Source of the DNA: an uncultured Chryseobacterium sp.
GTDB lineage: Bacteria; Bacteroidota; Bacteroidia; Flavobacteriales; Weeksellaceae
Reading direction: 5' to 3'
DNA: 8,912 bases
Assembly: GCF_936933875.1 (NCBI RefSeq)
Contig: NZ_CAKZIK010000032.1
Location: 1 to 8,912 of the forward strand
Both the position numbers and the translations under genes were made by a program. Below the pieces are notes generated by a model. It saw only the letters and a list, made by a program, of their open reading frames with translations, ran no database searches and was not told where the DNA came from. This document shows positions 1 to 6,866 of the stretch, in pieces. The first letter of the stretch is position 1. Each line of letters starts with the position of its first letter.

Positions 1-126
1 AAAACGGTCTGTCAATAAAAAATAAAGATTGGCTCCTTCCCAGACGAATGGCTGTTTTTGAGAATTTTGAACTGTTTTACAGGACGTTAAAAGTGCTAAT
101 GAAAGCAGAAATATTGATTTTTTCAT
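1..126 (-). CDS. Alpha-amylase family lipoprotein, N-terminal fragment (cut by window edge)
   Basis: Forty-two codons are open from an ATG whose complement (CAT) lies at 124-126, running off the left edge. The peptide begins MKKSIFLLSLALLTSC, a short basic start, a hydrophobic stretch and a lipobox (L-T-S-C, Cys16), so it should be cleaved by signal peptidase II and anchored in a membrane. After a short polar linker comes FVWEGANLYFLLTDRF. This resembles the first beta strand of GH13 alpha-amylases (the 'vYFllTDRF' pattern), so the likely role is hydrolysis of alpha-glucans at the cell surface. Catalytic residues lie outside the window, so the enzyme assignment rests on that one strand motif plus the lipoprotein signal. 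It is transcribed away from the FkbM gene, with a shared upstream region at 127-271. The lipoprotein call is strong and the amylase call is probable. Confidence 0.72.
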   Translation of the reverse strand, partial: MKKSIFLLSLALLTSCKTVQNSQKQPFVWEGANLYFLLTDRF

Positions 127-239
127 ATCGGTTTAAAATAATTCTTAAAGGTAATGAATTCAAAGAACACGAAGAAAAAAATATACTATGACGAAGTAAA
201 TGATTTTTCTGTATTTAACATATTATTAACAAAAAAACC

Positions 240-247
240 TATATTTG
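240..247 (+). promoter_or_regulatory. Candidate Bacteroidetes -7 promoter element for the FkbM/flippase pair
   Basis: TATATTTG matches the Bacteroidetes primary-sigma -7 consensus TAnnTTTG at every fixed position. Transcription would start about 253, giving a leader of roughly 19 bases before the ATG at 272. There is no clean TTTG -33 box at the usual distance; the nearest is TTTA at 214-217. The match includes the TTG at 245-247, which argues against that TTG being the start codon of the methyltransferase. Confidence 0.5.
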
Positions 248-271
248 TTTCCCTTCTTCAAGAAATTTATC

Positions 272-1069
272 ATGTCTATATACAGCAACATTGCAGAAAA
301 ACTGCAGTACATTGCGCCAAACTATTATAAACAGAGGTTTTTTAAAAATCTAAAAGACCTCAATTCAGAAAATATCCTTTCTCGGAAGGTAGAACCGGAA
401 TTGGTTTGGATAAAACATTATCTTCATAAAAGTGATGTTTTTATGGATATTGGAGCCAATGTTGGCGCCTATCTTTATCAGTTGGAAGACCAATTAATCC
501 ATCACAATATCATCGGATTCGAGCCTAATAAAAGACTTCATTTGCGTCTTCGCAGAATTTTTCCGGATATGAGAATTTTTTCTTTGGCACTTTCGGATAG
601 CAATACTACAGCTCATTTTAAAGTTCCGGTGATGAACGGAAAAAAAATACATTCCAGAGGAACTTTGATGACAGATTTGAAAGAAGAAGGCGAATCTGAT
701 GCTGAAATTATTGAAGTAAAAGTGCTTCGTTTGGACGATTGGGCTGAAATTGAACACATCAACAAGCTGAATTTCATTAAAATTGATGTGGAAGGAAACG
801 AACTTCAAACGCTTCGTGGTGCAGAAAAAACCATCAAAAAATTCAAGCCGACTTTAATGGTAGAAATTGAACAGCGTCATCATGAAGAACCGGTTTGGAA
901 CATCATTGCTGAAATTGAAAACTGGAAATACACCGCTCATTTTCTTAATCGCGAAACAATGAAGCCGGAAAGAATGACCAAAGAATTTTTGGAAATTCAA
1001 AACAGCGAGAACCTGAAAAATTACGGGCACTACATCAATAATATTATTTTTATGCCGGTAAAAGCATGA
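272..1069 (+). CDS. FkbM family SAM-dependent methyltransferase
   Basis: The 265-residue product carries the FkbM pattern: SAM-binding motif I DIGANVG (residues 59-65), GFEPN (82-86, the acidic residue expected to contact the ribose of SAM), the family hallmark IKIDVEGNE (169-177), and PTLMVEIE (193-200). Members O-methylate sugars or other small acceptors, often in surface-glycan or polyketide pathways; the acceptor here cannot be read from the sequence. There is no signal peptide, so it should be cytoplasmic. I chose the ATG at 272. The frame also opens at a TTG at 245, but that codon lies inside a good -7 promoter element and would add only nine residues. The stop overlaps the start of the flippase gene (ATGA at 1066-1069), implying co-transcription and translational coupling. 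The pairing suggests it modifies the glycan that the flippase exports. Confidence in the family is high, in the substrate low. Confidence 0.9.
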   Translation: MSIYSNIAEKLQYIAPNYYKQRFFKNLKDLNSENILSRKVEPELVWIKHYLHKSDVFMDIGANVGAYLYQLEDQLIHHNIIGFEPNKRLHLRLRRIFPDMRIFSLALSDSNTTAHFKVPVMNGKKIHSRGTLMTDLKEEGESDAEIIEVKVLRLDDWAEIEHINKLNFIKIDVEGNELQTLRGAEKTIKKFKPTLMVEIEQRHHEEPVWNIIAEIENWKYTAHFLNRETMKPERMTKEFLEIQNSENLKNYGHYINNIIFMPVKA

Positions 1070-2544
1070 GTGTAGTTGCAAGACAGGGTTTTAAGTATTC
1101 CTTAATCGGGTATTTCGGGTTTTTACTCGGAACGCTTTCGGCCATTTTCGTATTTCCGTTCGATATGGAATTCTACGGAAAGCTGCGTTACATTATGCCG
1201 ACTGCAGAAATGCTGCTTCCTATCGTCGTTTTCGGACTGTCTTTTTCTAACGTTAAATTTTTCCATCAAACCCAAAAAGACGGCAAAAACCAAAACTTCC
1301 TGAGCCTTTCTCTCGTTGGAATCATCATCAATTTCATTATCTTTCTTGGACTTTTCTTTTTGTTCTTCACCGTATTTCCTCAGTTTAAAGAATGGGAACT
1401 ATGGAAAATGAAAAGACTGATTTTACCGCTAATTCTCGTTCTTGCACTTTCTTCGGTTTTCAATAAATATATTTCCAACTATAAAAGAATTGTCGTCCCT
1501 AATATTTTTGAAAATCTTTTCCCAAAACTAGCTAATCTAGGCGCTTTCTGTCTGTTTTTCTTTATGGGTGTTTCGGAAAAAGGTTCTTATGCTTTTTTCT
1601 TTGGAATATTCATTTTGGCGTTCTTGGGTTATATTTTTTACGCCAATAAACTGGAAAGAATTCAGCCCGATTTCAGTACAGATTATATTAAAAAAGACAA
1701 CCTCTGGAAAAATGTTCTGAATTACAGCCTCTTCGGATTTTTTGGAAACATCGGCAATTACATTGCTTTCCGTGTTGATAATTTTATGATTGGGGAATTT
1801 CTTAACTTTCAGGAAAACGGTGTTTACAGCATTATTCTTTCCATTCTTTCGTTCATTATGATTCCGCAAATGGGTCTGTACAATATATCCGCTCCATTAA
1901 TCAATAAAACAATTGCCGAAGACGATTTTGAAGAACTCGACCGTTTCCACAAGAAAACTTCGCTTACTTTATTTTTCCTTGGTGCGGTTTTGTTTTCGTG
2001 TATTTTGGTAGGCTTTCCCTATTTAACCAACTTCATTAAAAATGGAGACCAACTGAAACAGGCAGAACCTGTAGTTTGGATTTTGGGTTCCGCCATGCTT
2101 TTTGATTTGGCGACCGGATTTAACGGACATATTATTTCGCTTTCAAAATATTACCGTTTCAATATCGTGGTGATGCTTTTTCTAGCGGTTACAACTATTG
2201 TTTTAAACTGGATTTTCTTAACCCAAACGCAACTCGGTATAGTTGGTATTGCAATGGCAACTGCTATTTCTTTGACGCTTTTCAATATCATTAAAATCAC
2301 CTTTAATTATTGGAAATTCAAAGTTTCTCCGTTTACTATTGAAATGGTTTTTGCTTCTATTATCTGCACTTTGGCGATTACGCTTTGCATTATTCTTCCG
2401 GATGTTAAAAATAATTTTGTGAATCTTGTGTACAAACCCGCAATTGTTTTGCTGCTCATTTTCGTTGGAAATTATTTCCTTAAAATTTTCCCAGTGGAAG
2501 ATTATATTAACAAAAACTTTCTGAAAAGCGTTTTGAAATTTTAA
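1066..2544 (+). CDS. Polysaccharide/O-antigen flippase (Wzx-like, MOP superfamily)
   Basis: This 492-residue protein is dominated by hydrophobic segments. Clear ones lie near residues 11-30, 47-63, 82-104, 118-133, 154-168, 174-192, 253-272, 300-322, 337-355, 366-386, 391-410, 426-446 and 456-472, about 12-14 in all, with basic loops between them. A segment at 236-246 (RVDNFMIGEFL), followed by GVYSI, matches the conserved region of Wzx-type exporters, where a charged Arg-Val-Asp lies within an amphipathic helix. Length and layout fit the polysaccharide-biosynthesis flippases, which move lipid-linked oligosaccharides across the inner membrane. Its start overlaps the FkbM stop by four bases, so the two are probably one transcript. 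MurJ or MATE transporters are alternatives in the same superfamily, but the glycan context and the conserved segment favour Wzx. The gene ends at a TAA just before the hairpin at 2551-2577. Confidence 0.9.
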   Translation: MSVVARQGFKYSLIGYFGFLLGTLSAIFVFPFDMEFYGKLRYIMPTAEMLLPIVVFGLSFSNVKFFHQTQKDGKNQNFLSLSLVGIIINFIIFLGLFFLFFTVFPQFKEWELWKMKRLILPLILVLALSSVFNKYISNYKRIVVPNIFENLFPKLANLGAFCLFFFMGVSEKGSYAFFFGIFILAFLGYIFYANKLERIQPDFSTDYIKKDNLWKNVLNYSLFGFFGNIGNYIAFRVDNFMIGEFLNFQENGVYSIILSILSFIMIPQMGLYNISAPLINKTIAEDDFEELDRFHKKTSLTLFFLGAVLFSCILVGFPYLTNFIKNGDQLKQAEPVVWILGSAMLFDLATGFNGHIISLSKYYRFNIVVMLFLAVTTIVLNWIFLTQTQLGIVGIAMATAISLTLFNIIKITFNYWKFKVSPFTIEMVFASIICTLAITLCIILPDVKNNFVNLVYKPAIVLLLIFVGNYFLKIFPVEDYINKNFLKSVLKF

Positions 2545-2577
2545 AAAAAAGAACGCAGAACAATAAATTCTGCGCTC
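2543..2577 (-). terminator. Rho-independent terminator for the PepSY-like lipoprotein gene, possibly bidirectional
   Basis: CGCAGAA (2554-2560) pairs with TTCTGCG (2568-2574) around a seven-base A-rich loop; two further pairs form beyond one mismatch. On the minus strand the hairpin is followed by eight T residues (A-run 2543-2550), the classical arrangement. On the plus strand it is followed by CTCTCAAAC without a T-run, so termination of the convergent flippase transcript here would be weaker. Confidence 0.75.
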
Positions 2578-2607
2578 TCAAACATATAAAATTTGGGAAG
2601 TTTTATA

Positions 2608-3078
2608 TTATTCTTTGTATGCGATAAAATTTCCATCAAGGTCGAAAACCGCATCTTCAGTTCCGTTCAGCTGAACCAAATATTTTTGGTTTGTTTTTCC
2701 ATTTCTTACCATATACACGTTTTTAATGGTATTTTGCGGATATTTTGTATTCAAAAAAGATTTCGAAGTTAAAGGAAGTTTGTTTGGGTCAATTCCCATT
2801 TTATTGTCCAGCAAAGTTCCGTCGTAGCCGTAAGTTGCTTCGGATGGATAGCGTCCTTCATTGTAGAAAGTCACGAAATTTCTCGTATCATTTCTTGTCC
2901 ACTCTGCTCTTGTAGAGTTCGGAAAATCTCTTTTAAAAGTATTAACGAGAGAAGCTTTTGGCGTAAATGCTTTTACAGTAGTGGTTGTAGTTTCACCAGA
3001 TTGAGTATCGGTAACTGTTTTGGTTTTGCAGGCAGCCAAAGTTAAAATGGCAGTTCCTAGTACGAATAATTTTTTCAT
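2608..3078 (-). CDS. Small lipoprotein with two PepSY-like (DUF2874/BLIP-type) repeats
   Basis: The 156-residue product starts with a lipoprotein signal (MKKLFVLGTAILTLAACK, Cys17 in an L-A-A-C lipobox), followed by a Thr-rich linker to about residue 35. The rest holds two related units: F-x-x-D-F-P-N-S-T-x-A-E-W...Y-G-Y-D-G-T-L-L-D, then L-N-T-K-Y-P-Q-N-T-I-K-N-V...F-D-L-D-G-N-F-I-A-Y. This 'F/L-xx-xYP-xa-xi-xxvxxxx..YxvxxxxxxxxxfdxxGnxi' layout is that of PepSY-like, beta-lactamase-inhibitor-fold proteins, which are common in Bacteroidetes and mostly of unknown function. It lacks any catalytic signature. It lies 96 bases downstream of the GT-B-like gene and could be read from it or from its own promoter; I found no convincing -7 box in the gap. 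A strong hairpin lies downstream. The fold is inferred from repeat shape only. Confidence 0.75.
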   Translation of the reverse strand: MKKLFVLGTAILTLAACKTKTVTDTQSGETTTTTVKAFTPKASLVNTFKRDFPNSTRAEWTRNDTRNFVTFYNEGRYPSEATYGYDGTLLDNKMGIDPNKLPLTSKSFLNTKYPQNTIKNVYMVRNGKTNQKYLVQLNGTEDAVFDLDGNFIAYKE

Positions 3079-3174
3079 AAAAGTTTATTTTGATGAAAAA
3101 ACTATTTCCATAAACAATGCCGAAAAAATTATAAATTATTAAAAATCAAAAAGATGTAATGAAATGTGAAAATT

Positions 3175-4197
3175 CTATAAACAGTGTTTTAAAGCATCTT
3201 CCAATTGATTTTTCACTTTAAAAAAATTAAAATCATATTGAAAATCAAAGGGTTGAGACAATTTCAGAAATTGATTTTCAATATCCTCTTCTTCATTTTT
3301 AATGAATGAAAGCTCAGAATGAAAATCCTTAGGAAAAATTGCAGTTTTACCGTATTTAATAGCGTCTCCGATATTTCCGCTCATTTTTGTTTCACCGTAA
3401 ATTTCTTCATTGCTGAAGAAATCCGTCTTTTTCTGAACCGGGCACCATAAAACAACGGCATTATTCATTTCATCATCAAAAATATTCTGGGAAACCTTTT
3501 CTGTAAAGAATTTGAGTTTTACATTTTCTGATTTAAAATCCCGAAGCCACTTCAGCTCCTTTCCTGAAGCTTTTCCAAGGAAAACAACTTCCGTTTTGTT
3601 TTTGAAATTTTTCAATTTTTGAAGAACAGATTGGTAATCCCTTCTTTTCTGCGAAACCGCACCCGGAATAACAATTTTTAAATGTTCTGAATGATTTTTT
3701 GAACTGAATTTATTGTAGAAAACCGGCAAGAATTTCAAGATATCGTTTGCCATTGATACATCCAGAACAAACAGATTCTTAGCTTTTTGATAAACATCCG
3801 GTGCAGAAAGCAAATCTTCTTTCAGTAAGAGTTTCAACCGGTATTTAAAGTCTTTTATAAAGATATTTCTGAACAGTTGTCCTTTGGAAATTTTGGAGAA
3901 ATTGATGTTATGAACAACCACAGCCGTGTTATACGTTTCGGAGATTTTCTCAAATAAATTGAAATAACGATGGGCTGTTCCGATGATGATTAAATCATAT
4001 TTCTTTGATTTGAGTTGAGATAAAAGCTTGGTAGGTTCGGTTAAAAAAACATTTGGGTGATGTTCGTTCAACGTTTTTAAGATTTTTTGAGAAAAATAAT
4101 AATCCACCTGAAAATTTTCGGAATCATGCATCAACTCCATGAAATTATGGGCAATTTCAGCGTGGGTATCGAGTTCTATGTAGGCGATTTTTTTCAA
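3175..4197 (-). CDS. Putative GT-B-fold glycosyltransferase, divergent
   Basis: This 340-residue cytoplasmic protein has no signal peptide. Two Rossmann-like halves can be seen. The N-terminal half has beta strands at 3-9 (KIAYIEL) and 67-73 (YDLIIIG). The C-terminal half opens with KIVIPGAVSQKRRDY (174-188), like the 'vipG.i...rrdY' entry to the donor domain of family 4-type transferases. It continues with VVFLGKA (204-210) and the segment at 265-289, whose E-I-Y-G-E-T-K-x-S-G then I-K-Y-G-K-T-A-I-F-P resembles the donor-binding end of GT-B enzymes. I infer a sugar transferase for surface glycan, supported by the upstream family 2 transferase in the same operon. The start appears to be TTG (complement of 4195-4197): an in-frame TAA lies two codons upstream, and the next Met is residue 20, past the first beta strand. 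It follows the amidohydrolase by 11 bases. It could be a non-catalytic GT-B relative; sugar specificity is unknown. Confidence 0.6.
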   Translation of the reverse strand: MKKIAYIELDTHAEIAHNFMELMHDSENFQVDYYFSQKILKTLNEHHPNVFLTEPTKLLSQLKSKKYDLIIIGTAHRYFNLFEKISETYNTAVVVHNINFSKISKGQLFRNIFIKDFKYRLKLLLKEDLLSAPDVYQKAKNLFVLDVSMANDILKFLPVFYNKFSSKNHSEHLKIVIPGAVSQKRRDYQSVLQKLKNFKNKTEVVFLGKASGKELKWLRDFKSENVKLKFFTEKVSQNIFDDEMNNAVVLWCPVQKKTDFFSNEEIYGETKMSGNIGDAIKYGKTAIFPKDFHSELSFIKNEEEDIENQFLKLSQPFDFQYDFNFFKVKNQLEDALKHCL

Positions 4198-4208
4198 ACT
4201 TTAAAAAA

Positions 4209-5837
4209 TTATTTTCCAAAAACGATTTCCCCATTCGAATACGTTTCCAAAACTTTAGTATTCAGAATTAAATTCTCCGGAACAGTCATCAAATCCTGAT
4301 TCAAAACCACAAAATCCGCCGCTTTTCCAACTTCCAAACTACCCTTTTCTTTTTCATCAAAGCTTGCTTTTGCAGCCCAAATCGTCATTCCGCGCAAAGC
4401 CTGTTCTCGTGTTAAAGCATTTTCTTTTTGGAAACCGTTTGCAGGATAATTTTTAGCATCTTTTCTCGCTACAGCCGCAAAAAAAGTTTTAATTGGATTA
4501 ATTTCTTCCACCGGAAAATCCGTTCCCAAAGGAAGCCAGCCGTTTTGCTTGAGCAAATCTTCGTAAGCATAGGCGGTTTTCATTCTGTTCTTTCCTAATC
4601 TTTCTTCTGCCCAATACATGTCCGAAGTGGCGTGAGTGGGCTGAACGGACGGAATAATATTGTATTTCCCAAACAAATTAAAATCTTCTTTATCTACAAT
4701 TTGAGCGTGTTCAATTCGCCATCTTCGGTCGTTTTTTGGTCCTAAATTTTTAGCATAAATTTCCAAAATCACTCTGTTTGCAGAATCTCCAATCGCGTGA
4801 GTACACATCTGAAGGTTGCTTTTTGCCAGTTTTGAAGCCAAATCCTCGAAATGTTGACGCTCTGAAAGTAAAAATCCTTTCCAACCTTTTTTGTCGCTGT
4901 AATCGTGCAACAGACAAGCACCTCTGGAACCTAAAGCGCCATCTGCATACACTTTGAAACCTCCAACCGTAATATTTTTATTGGTATATCTTCCTTTTTT
5001 TGTCCAGGTTTCGTAATAAGCAGGATTATCTTCCATCAACGCAAAAATTTTCATTTTGAGGAGATTTTGCTGTTGAGCTTTTTCGAGTAACGACAGCGTA
5101 TGTTCGGTAATTCCGCAATCGTGAAGTGATGTTAAACCGTAAGAAAAACATTCTTTCTGAAGGTCTGCGAAATAATTAATAGCCATATCATCACTGATTT
5201 CCGGAATGTGTTTTTCCACCAAAAGCATCGCATTATCGATCAAAATTCCGGTGAGTTTTCCGTTTTTCTTTTCAATTTCTCCACCAATTAGTTTTGTGTC
5301 CTTAGTGATTCCAGCAATATCCAACGCTTTTTGATTGGCGATAGCAGCATGACCATCAATTCTTTTCAGATAAACAGGACGGTTTGGAAAAAGTTGGTCG
5401 AGTTTTTCTTTCGATGGAAATTCTTTTACAGCCCAGTCGTTTTGGTCCCAACTTCTGCCGTATAACCATTCCATCGGTGCATTTTTAGAATAATCTGAAA
5501 TCTTTGCAACGATTTCATCCCAGGATTTTGTTCCCCACAATTCACATTTCCATTTGTCGGTTGCGTAACCGGTAAAATGACAGTGTGCATCGTTAAAACC
5601 GGGATAAACCGTTTTTCCCTGAAGGTTTTTCGTATTTTTTGAAATGAATTTTTTCAGAATATTTTTCTCCTTTCCGATTCCTACAATTTTACCATTAGAA
5701 ATCGCCATGGCTTGAGCCGTTTCGAACTTTCCGTTAACGGTGTAAATTTTTGCATTGTGAATGATTAAATCTGCTTTTTTCTGCGAAAATACCGTCACGA
5801 AAAGTACTGACAGAACAATAGAGAAGAATTTTTTCAT
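4209..5837 (-). CDS. Secreted YtcJ-like metal-dependent amidohydrolase (Amidohydrolase_3)
   Basis: The 542-residue product has a Sec-type signal (MKKFFSIVLSVLFVTVFSQ, likely cleaved near residue 18-19, no lipobox), so it should be periplasmic. Metal-site motifs of the amidohydrolase superfamily appear in order: H-x-H in DAHCHF (His85, His87), FKVYADGALGSRGA (294-307, with Lys295 as the probable metal-bridging residue), THAIGD (346-351), EHAQ (376-379), and GTDFPVE (438-444, Asp440). The C-terminal strand GKAADFVVLNQDL closes the beta-sandwich typical of the family. Length agrees with YtcJ/NfdA-type enzymes, which hydrolyse amide or N-formyl bonds; the natural substrate is mostly unknown. It starts 4 bases after the family 2 glycosyltransferase and ends 11 bases before the GT-B-like gene, so it appears to be co-transcribed with both. 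That is an odd position for a periplasmic hydrolase. Confidence 0.93.
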   Translation of the reverse strand: MKKFFSIVLSVLFVTVFSQKKADLIIHNAKIYTVNGKFETAQAMAISNGKIVGIGKEKNILKKFISKNTKNLQGKTVYPGFNDAHCHFTGYATDKWKCELWGTKSWDEIVAKISDYSKNAPMEWLYGRSWDQNDWAVKEFPSKEKLDQLFPNRPVYLKRIDGHAAIANQKALDIAGITKDTKLIGGEIEKKNGKLTGILIDNAMLLVEKHIPEISDDMAINYFADLQKECFSYGLTSLHDCGITEHTLSLLEKAQQQNLLKMKIFALMEDNPAYYETWTKKGRYTNKNITVGGFKVYADGALGSRGACLLHDYSDKKGWKGFLLSERQHFEDLASKLAKSNLQMCTHAIGDSANRVILEIYAKNLGPKNDRRWRIEHAQIVDKEDFNLFGKYNIIPSVQPTHATSDMYWAEERLGKNRMKTAYAYEDLLKQNGWLPLGTDFPVEEINPIKTFFAAVARKDAKNYPANGFQKENALTREQALRGMTIWAAKASFDEKEKGSLEVGKAADFVVLNQDLMTVPENLILNTKVLETYSNGEIVFGK

Positions 5838-5841
5838 GGTT

Positions 5842-6720
5842 TTAAAATTTATTGAACATGGCTTTCCAGCGAAGATTTCGGATGTATTTTATCTCTTCTT
5901 CTGAAAGTTCGCGCTGTCCGTTTTGTTTCAGAAAAGTTTTCATCGTTGTAAAAAATTCTGAAACCGATTTATTTTTGAATGAAGATTTCGCGGAAGAAAC
6001 TATTGCCAAAGGAAAACTCAAACCAATATTATAGAAATATTCTCCCAGTTTTTCCGCTTTTTGTTTTTTGTATTTGAAAGCTGTAGGACGAAGATGTTTT
6101 ACCCACAAATCTTTGATGGTCACCACTTCCCAACCGTTTTTCTGCGCCAACATCACATCAATATTGTCCCAGCCTAAAACTGGTCGAAGTCCGTTCATTG
6201 CATTAAAACATTCCTTTCTGTAGGCTTTTATAGGTCCCCGAACATGATTTTGAGATGACAGATTTTCAAATTTCCACTGTCTTTTTTCATCTTTAAAATC
6301 GAAAGCCAAAGCATTTTCAAACAAAGATTTTTTAATCTTCACCAATCCCGAAACCATTCCTGCTTTTGCATTGTTTTCAAAAACTTCTTGGATGTTCTTT
6401 AGATAATTGGTTGGGAAAATAATATCTGCGTCATATTTACAGATAATTTGAAATGAATCAAGATTTTGAGAATTTAAAGCTTTATTAAAAGTTCCTACAA
6501 CTTTCGCTCCGGGTTGATGTTCCGATTGCTCAAGATTTATCAACTGAAAACGTTCATCATATTGTTGAAATTTATCTGCTATTTCTGCTGTTTTATCTTT
6601 TGAACCGTCATTCACCACAACAACCCTAAAATCCCTGAAAGTCTGATTCTTCAAGGATTCTAAACAAAAAGAAATATTTTTTTCTTCGTTGTGTGCGGGA
6701 ATGATGATAAGGAAATTCAA
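5842..6720 (-). CDS. Family 2 glycosyltransferase (GT-A fold)
   Basis: The 292-residue protein begins with the GT2 nucleotide-binding strand FLIIIPAHNEE (3-13), then VVVVNDGSKDKT (33-44), and the metal-binding DAD at 97-99 within KYDADIIFP. Downstream, VRGPIKAYRKECF (160-172), GWDNIDVM (183-190, in the place of the usual 'ED' acceptor/catalytic region) and VKHLRPT (207-213) fit the C-terminal part of the domain. There are no membrane helices, so it is a soluble or peripheral transferase adding a sugar from a nucleotide donor, probably to a surface glycan. The start is TTG (complement of 6718-6720): an in-frame TAA lies two codons upstream and no ATG occurs before the first conserved strand. 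It leads a three-gene leftward cluster with very short gaps. Its promoter should lie in 6721-6866, but I see no full TAnnTTTG there; a near match with one extra base overlaps the start codon. Confidence 0.92.
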   Translation of the reverse strand: MNFLIIIPAHNEEKNISFCLESLKNQTFRDFRVVVVNDGSKDKTAEIADKFQQYDERFQLINLEQSEHQPGAKVVGTFNKALNSQNLDSFQIICKYDADIIFPTNYLKNIQEVFENNAKAGMVSGLVKIKKSLFENALAFDFKDEKRQWKFENLSSQNHVRGPIKAYRKECFNAMNGLRPVLGWDNIDVMLAQKNGWEVVTIKDLWVKHLRPTAFKYKKQKAEKLGEYFYNIGLSFPLAIVSSAKSSFKNKSVSEFFTTMKTFLKQNGQRELSEEEIKYIRNLRWKAMFNKF

Positions 6721-6749
6721 ATTTTACTTTTAATTAAATTCTATTTTTC

Positions 6750-6862
6750 AACCACAAAAGTCATAAAAGTTTTATTTAGACGGAACGCTTCATTTCTAAA
6801 TTCAGCTTCTCAAACTATTGAATAACTTACTCAGCATTTATTCTTTTGTTCCTTTTGTGGTT
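6750..6862. repeat. Inverted 11-base repeat AACCACAAAAG between aspA and the GT2 gene
   Basis: AACCACAAAAG at 6750-6760 is matched exactly by its reverse complement CTTTTGTGGTT at 6852-6862, about 90 bases away. Similarity goes on imperfectly inward (a second AAAAG block in each arm), suggesting two copies of a short repeat in opposite orientation. The right copy ends five bases past the aspA stop. The 146-base gap between the two genes has no T-run hairpin of the usual kind. A long-range stem could form in the transcript, or the copies may belong to a dispersed intergenic repeat family. Confidence 0.55.
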
Positions 6863-6866
6863 AAAC

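Noticed and set aside
854..1081. A leftward frame of 75 codons opposite the end of the FkbM gene.
   Set aside because: A shadow of the methyltransferase coding strand, without start context or domain signs.
3079..3174. A promoter for the PepSY-like lipoprotein gene.
   Set aside because: Only partial TAnnTTTT matches with wrong spacing were found in very AT-rich DNA.
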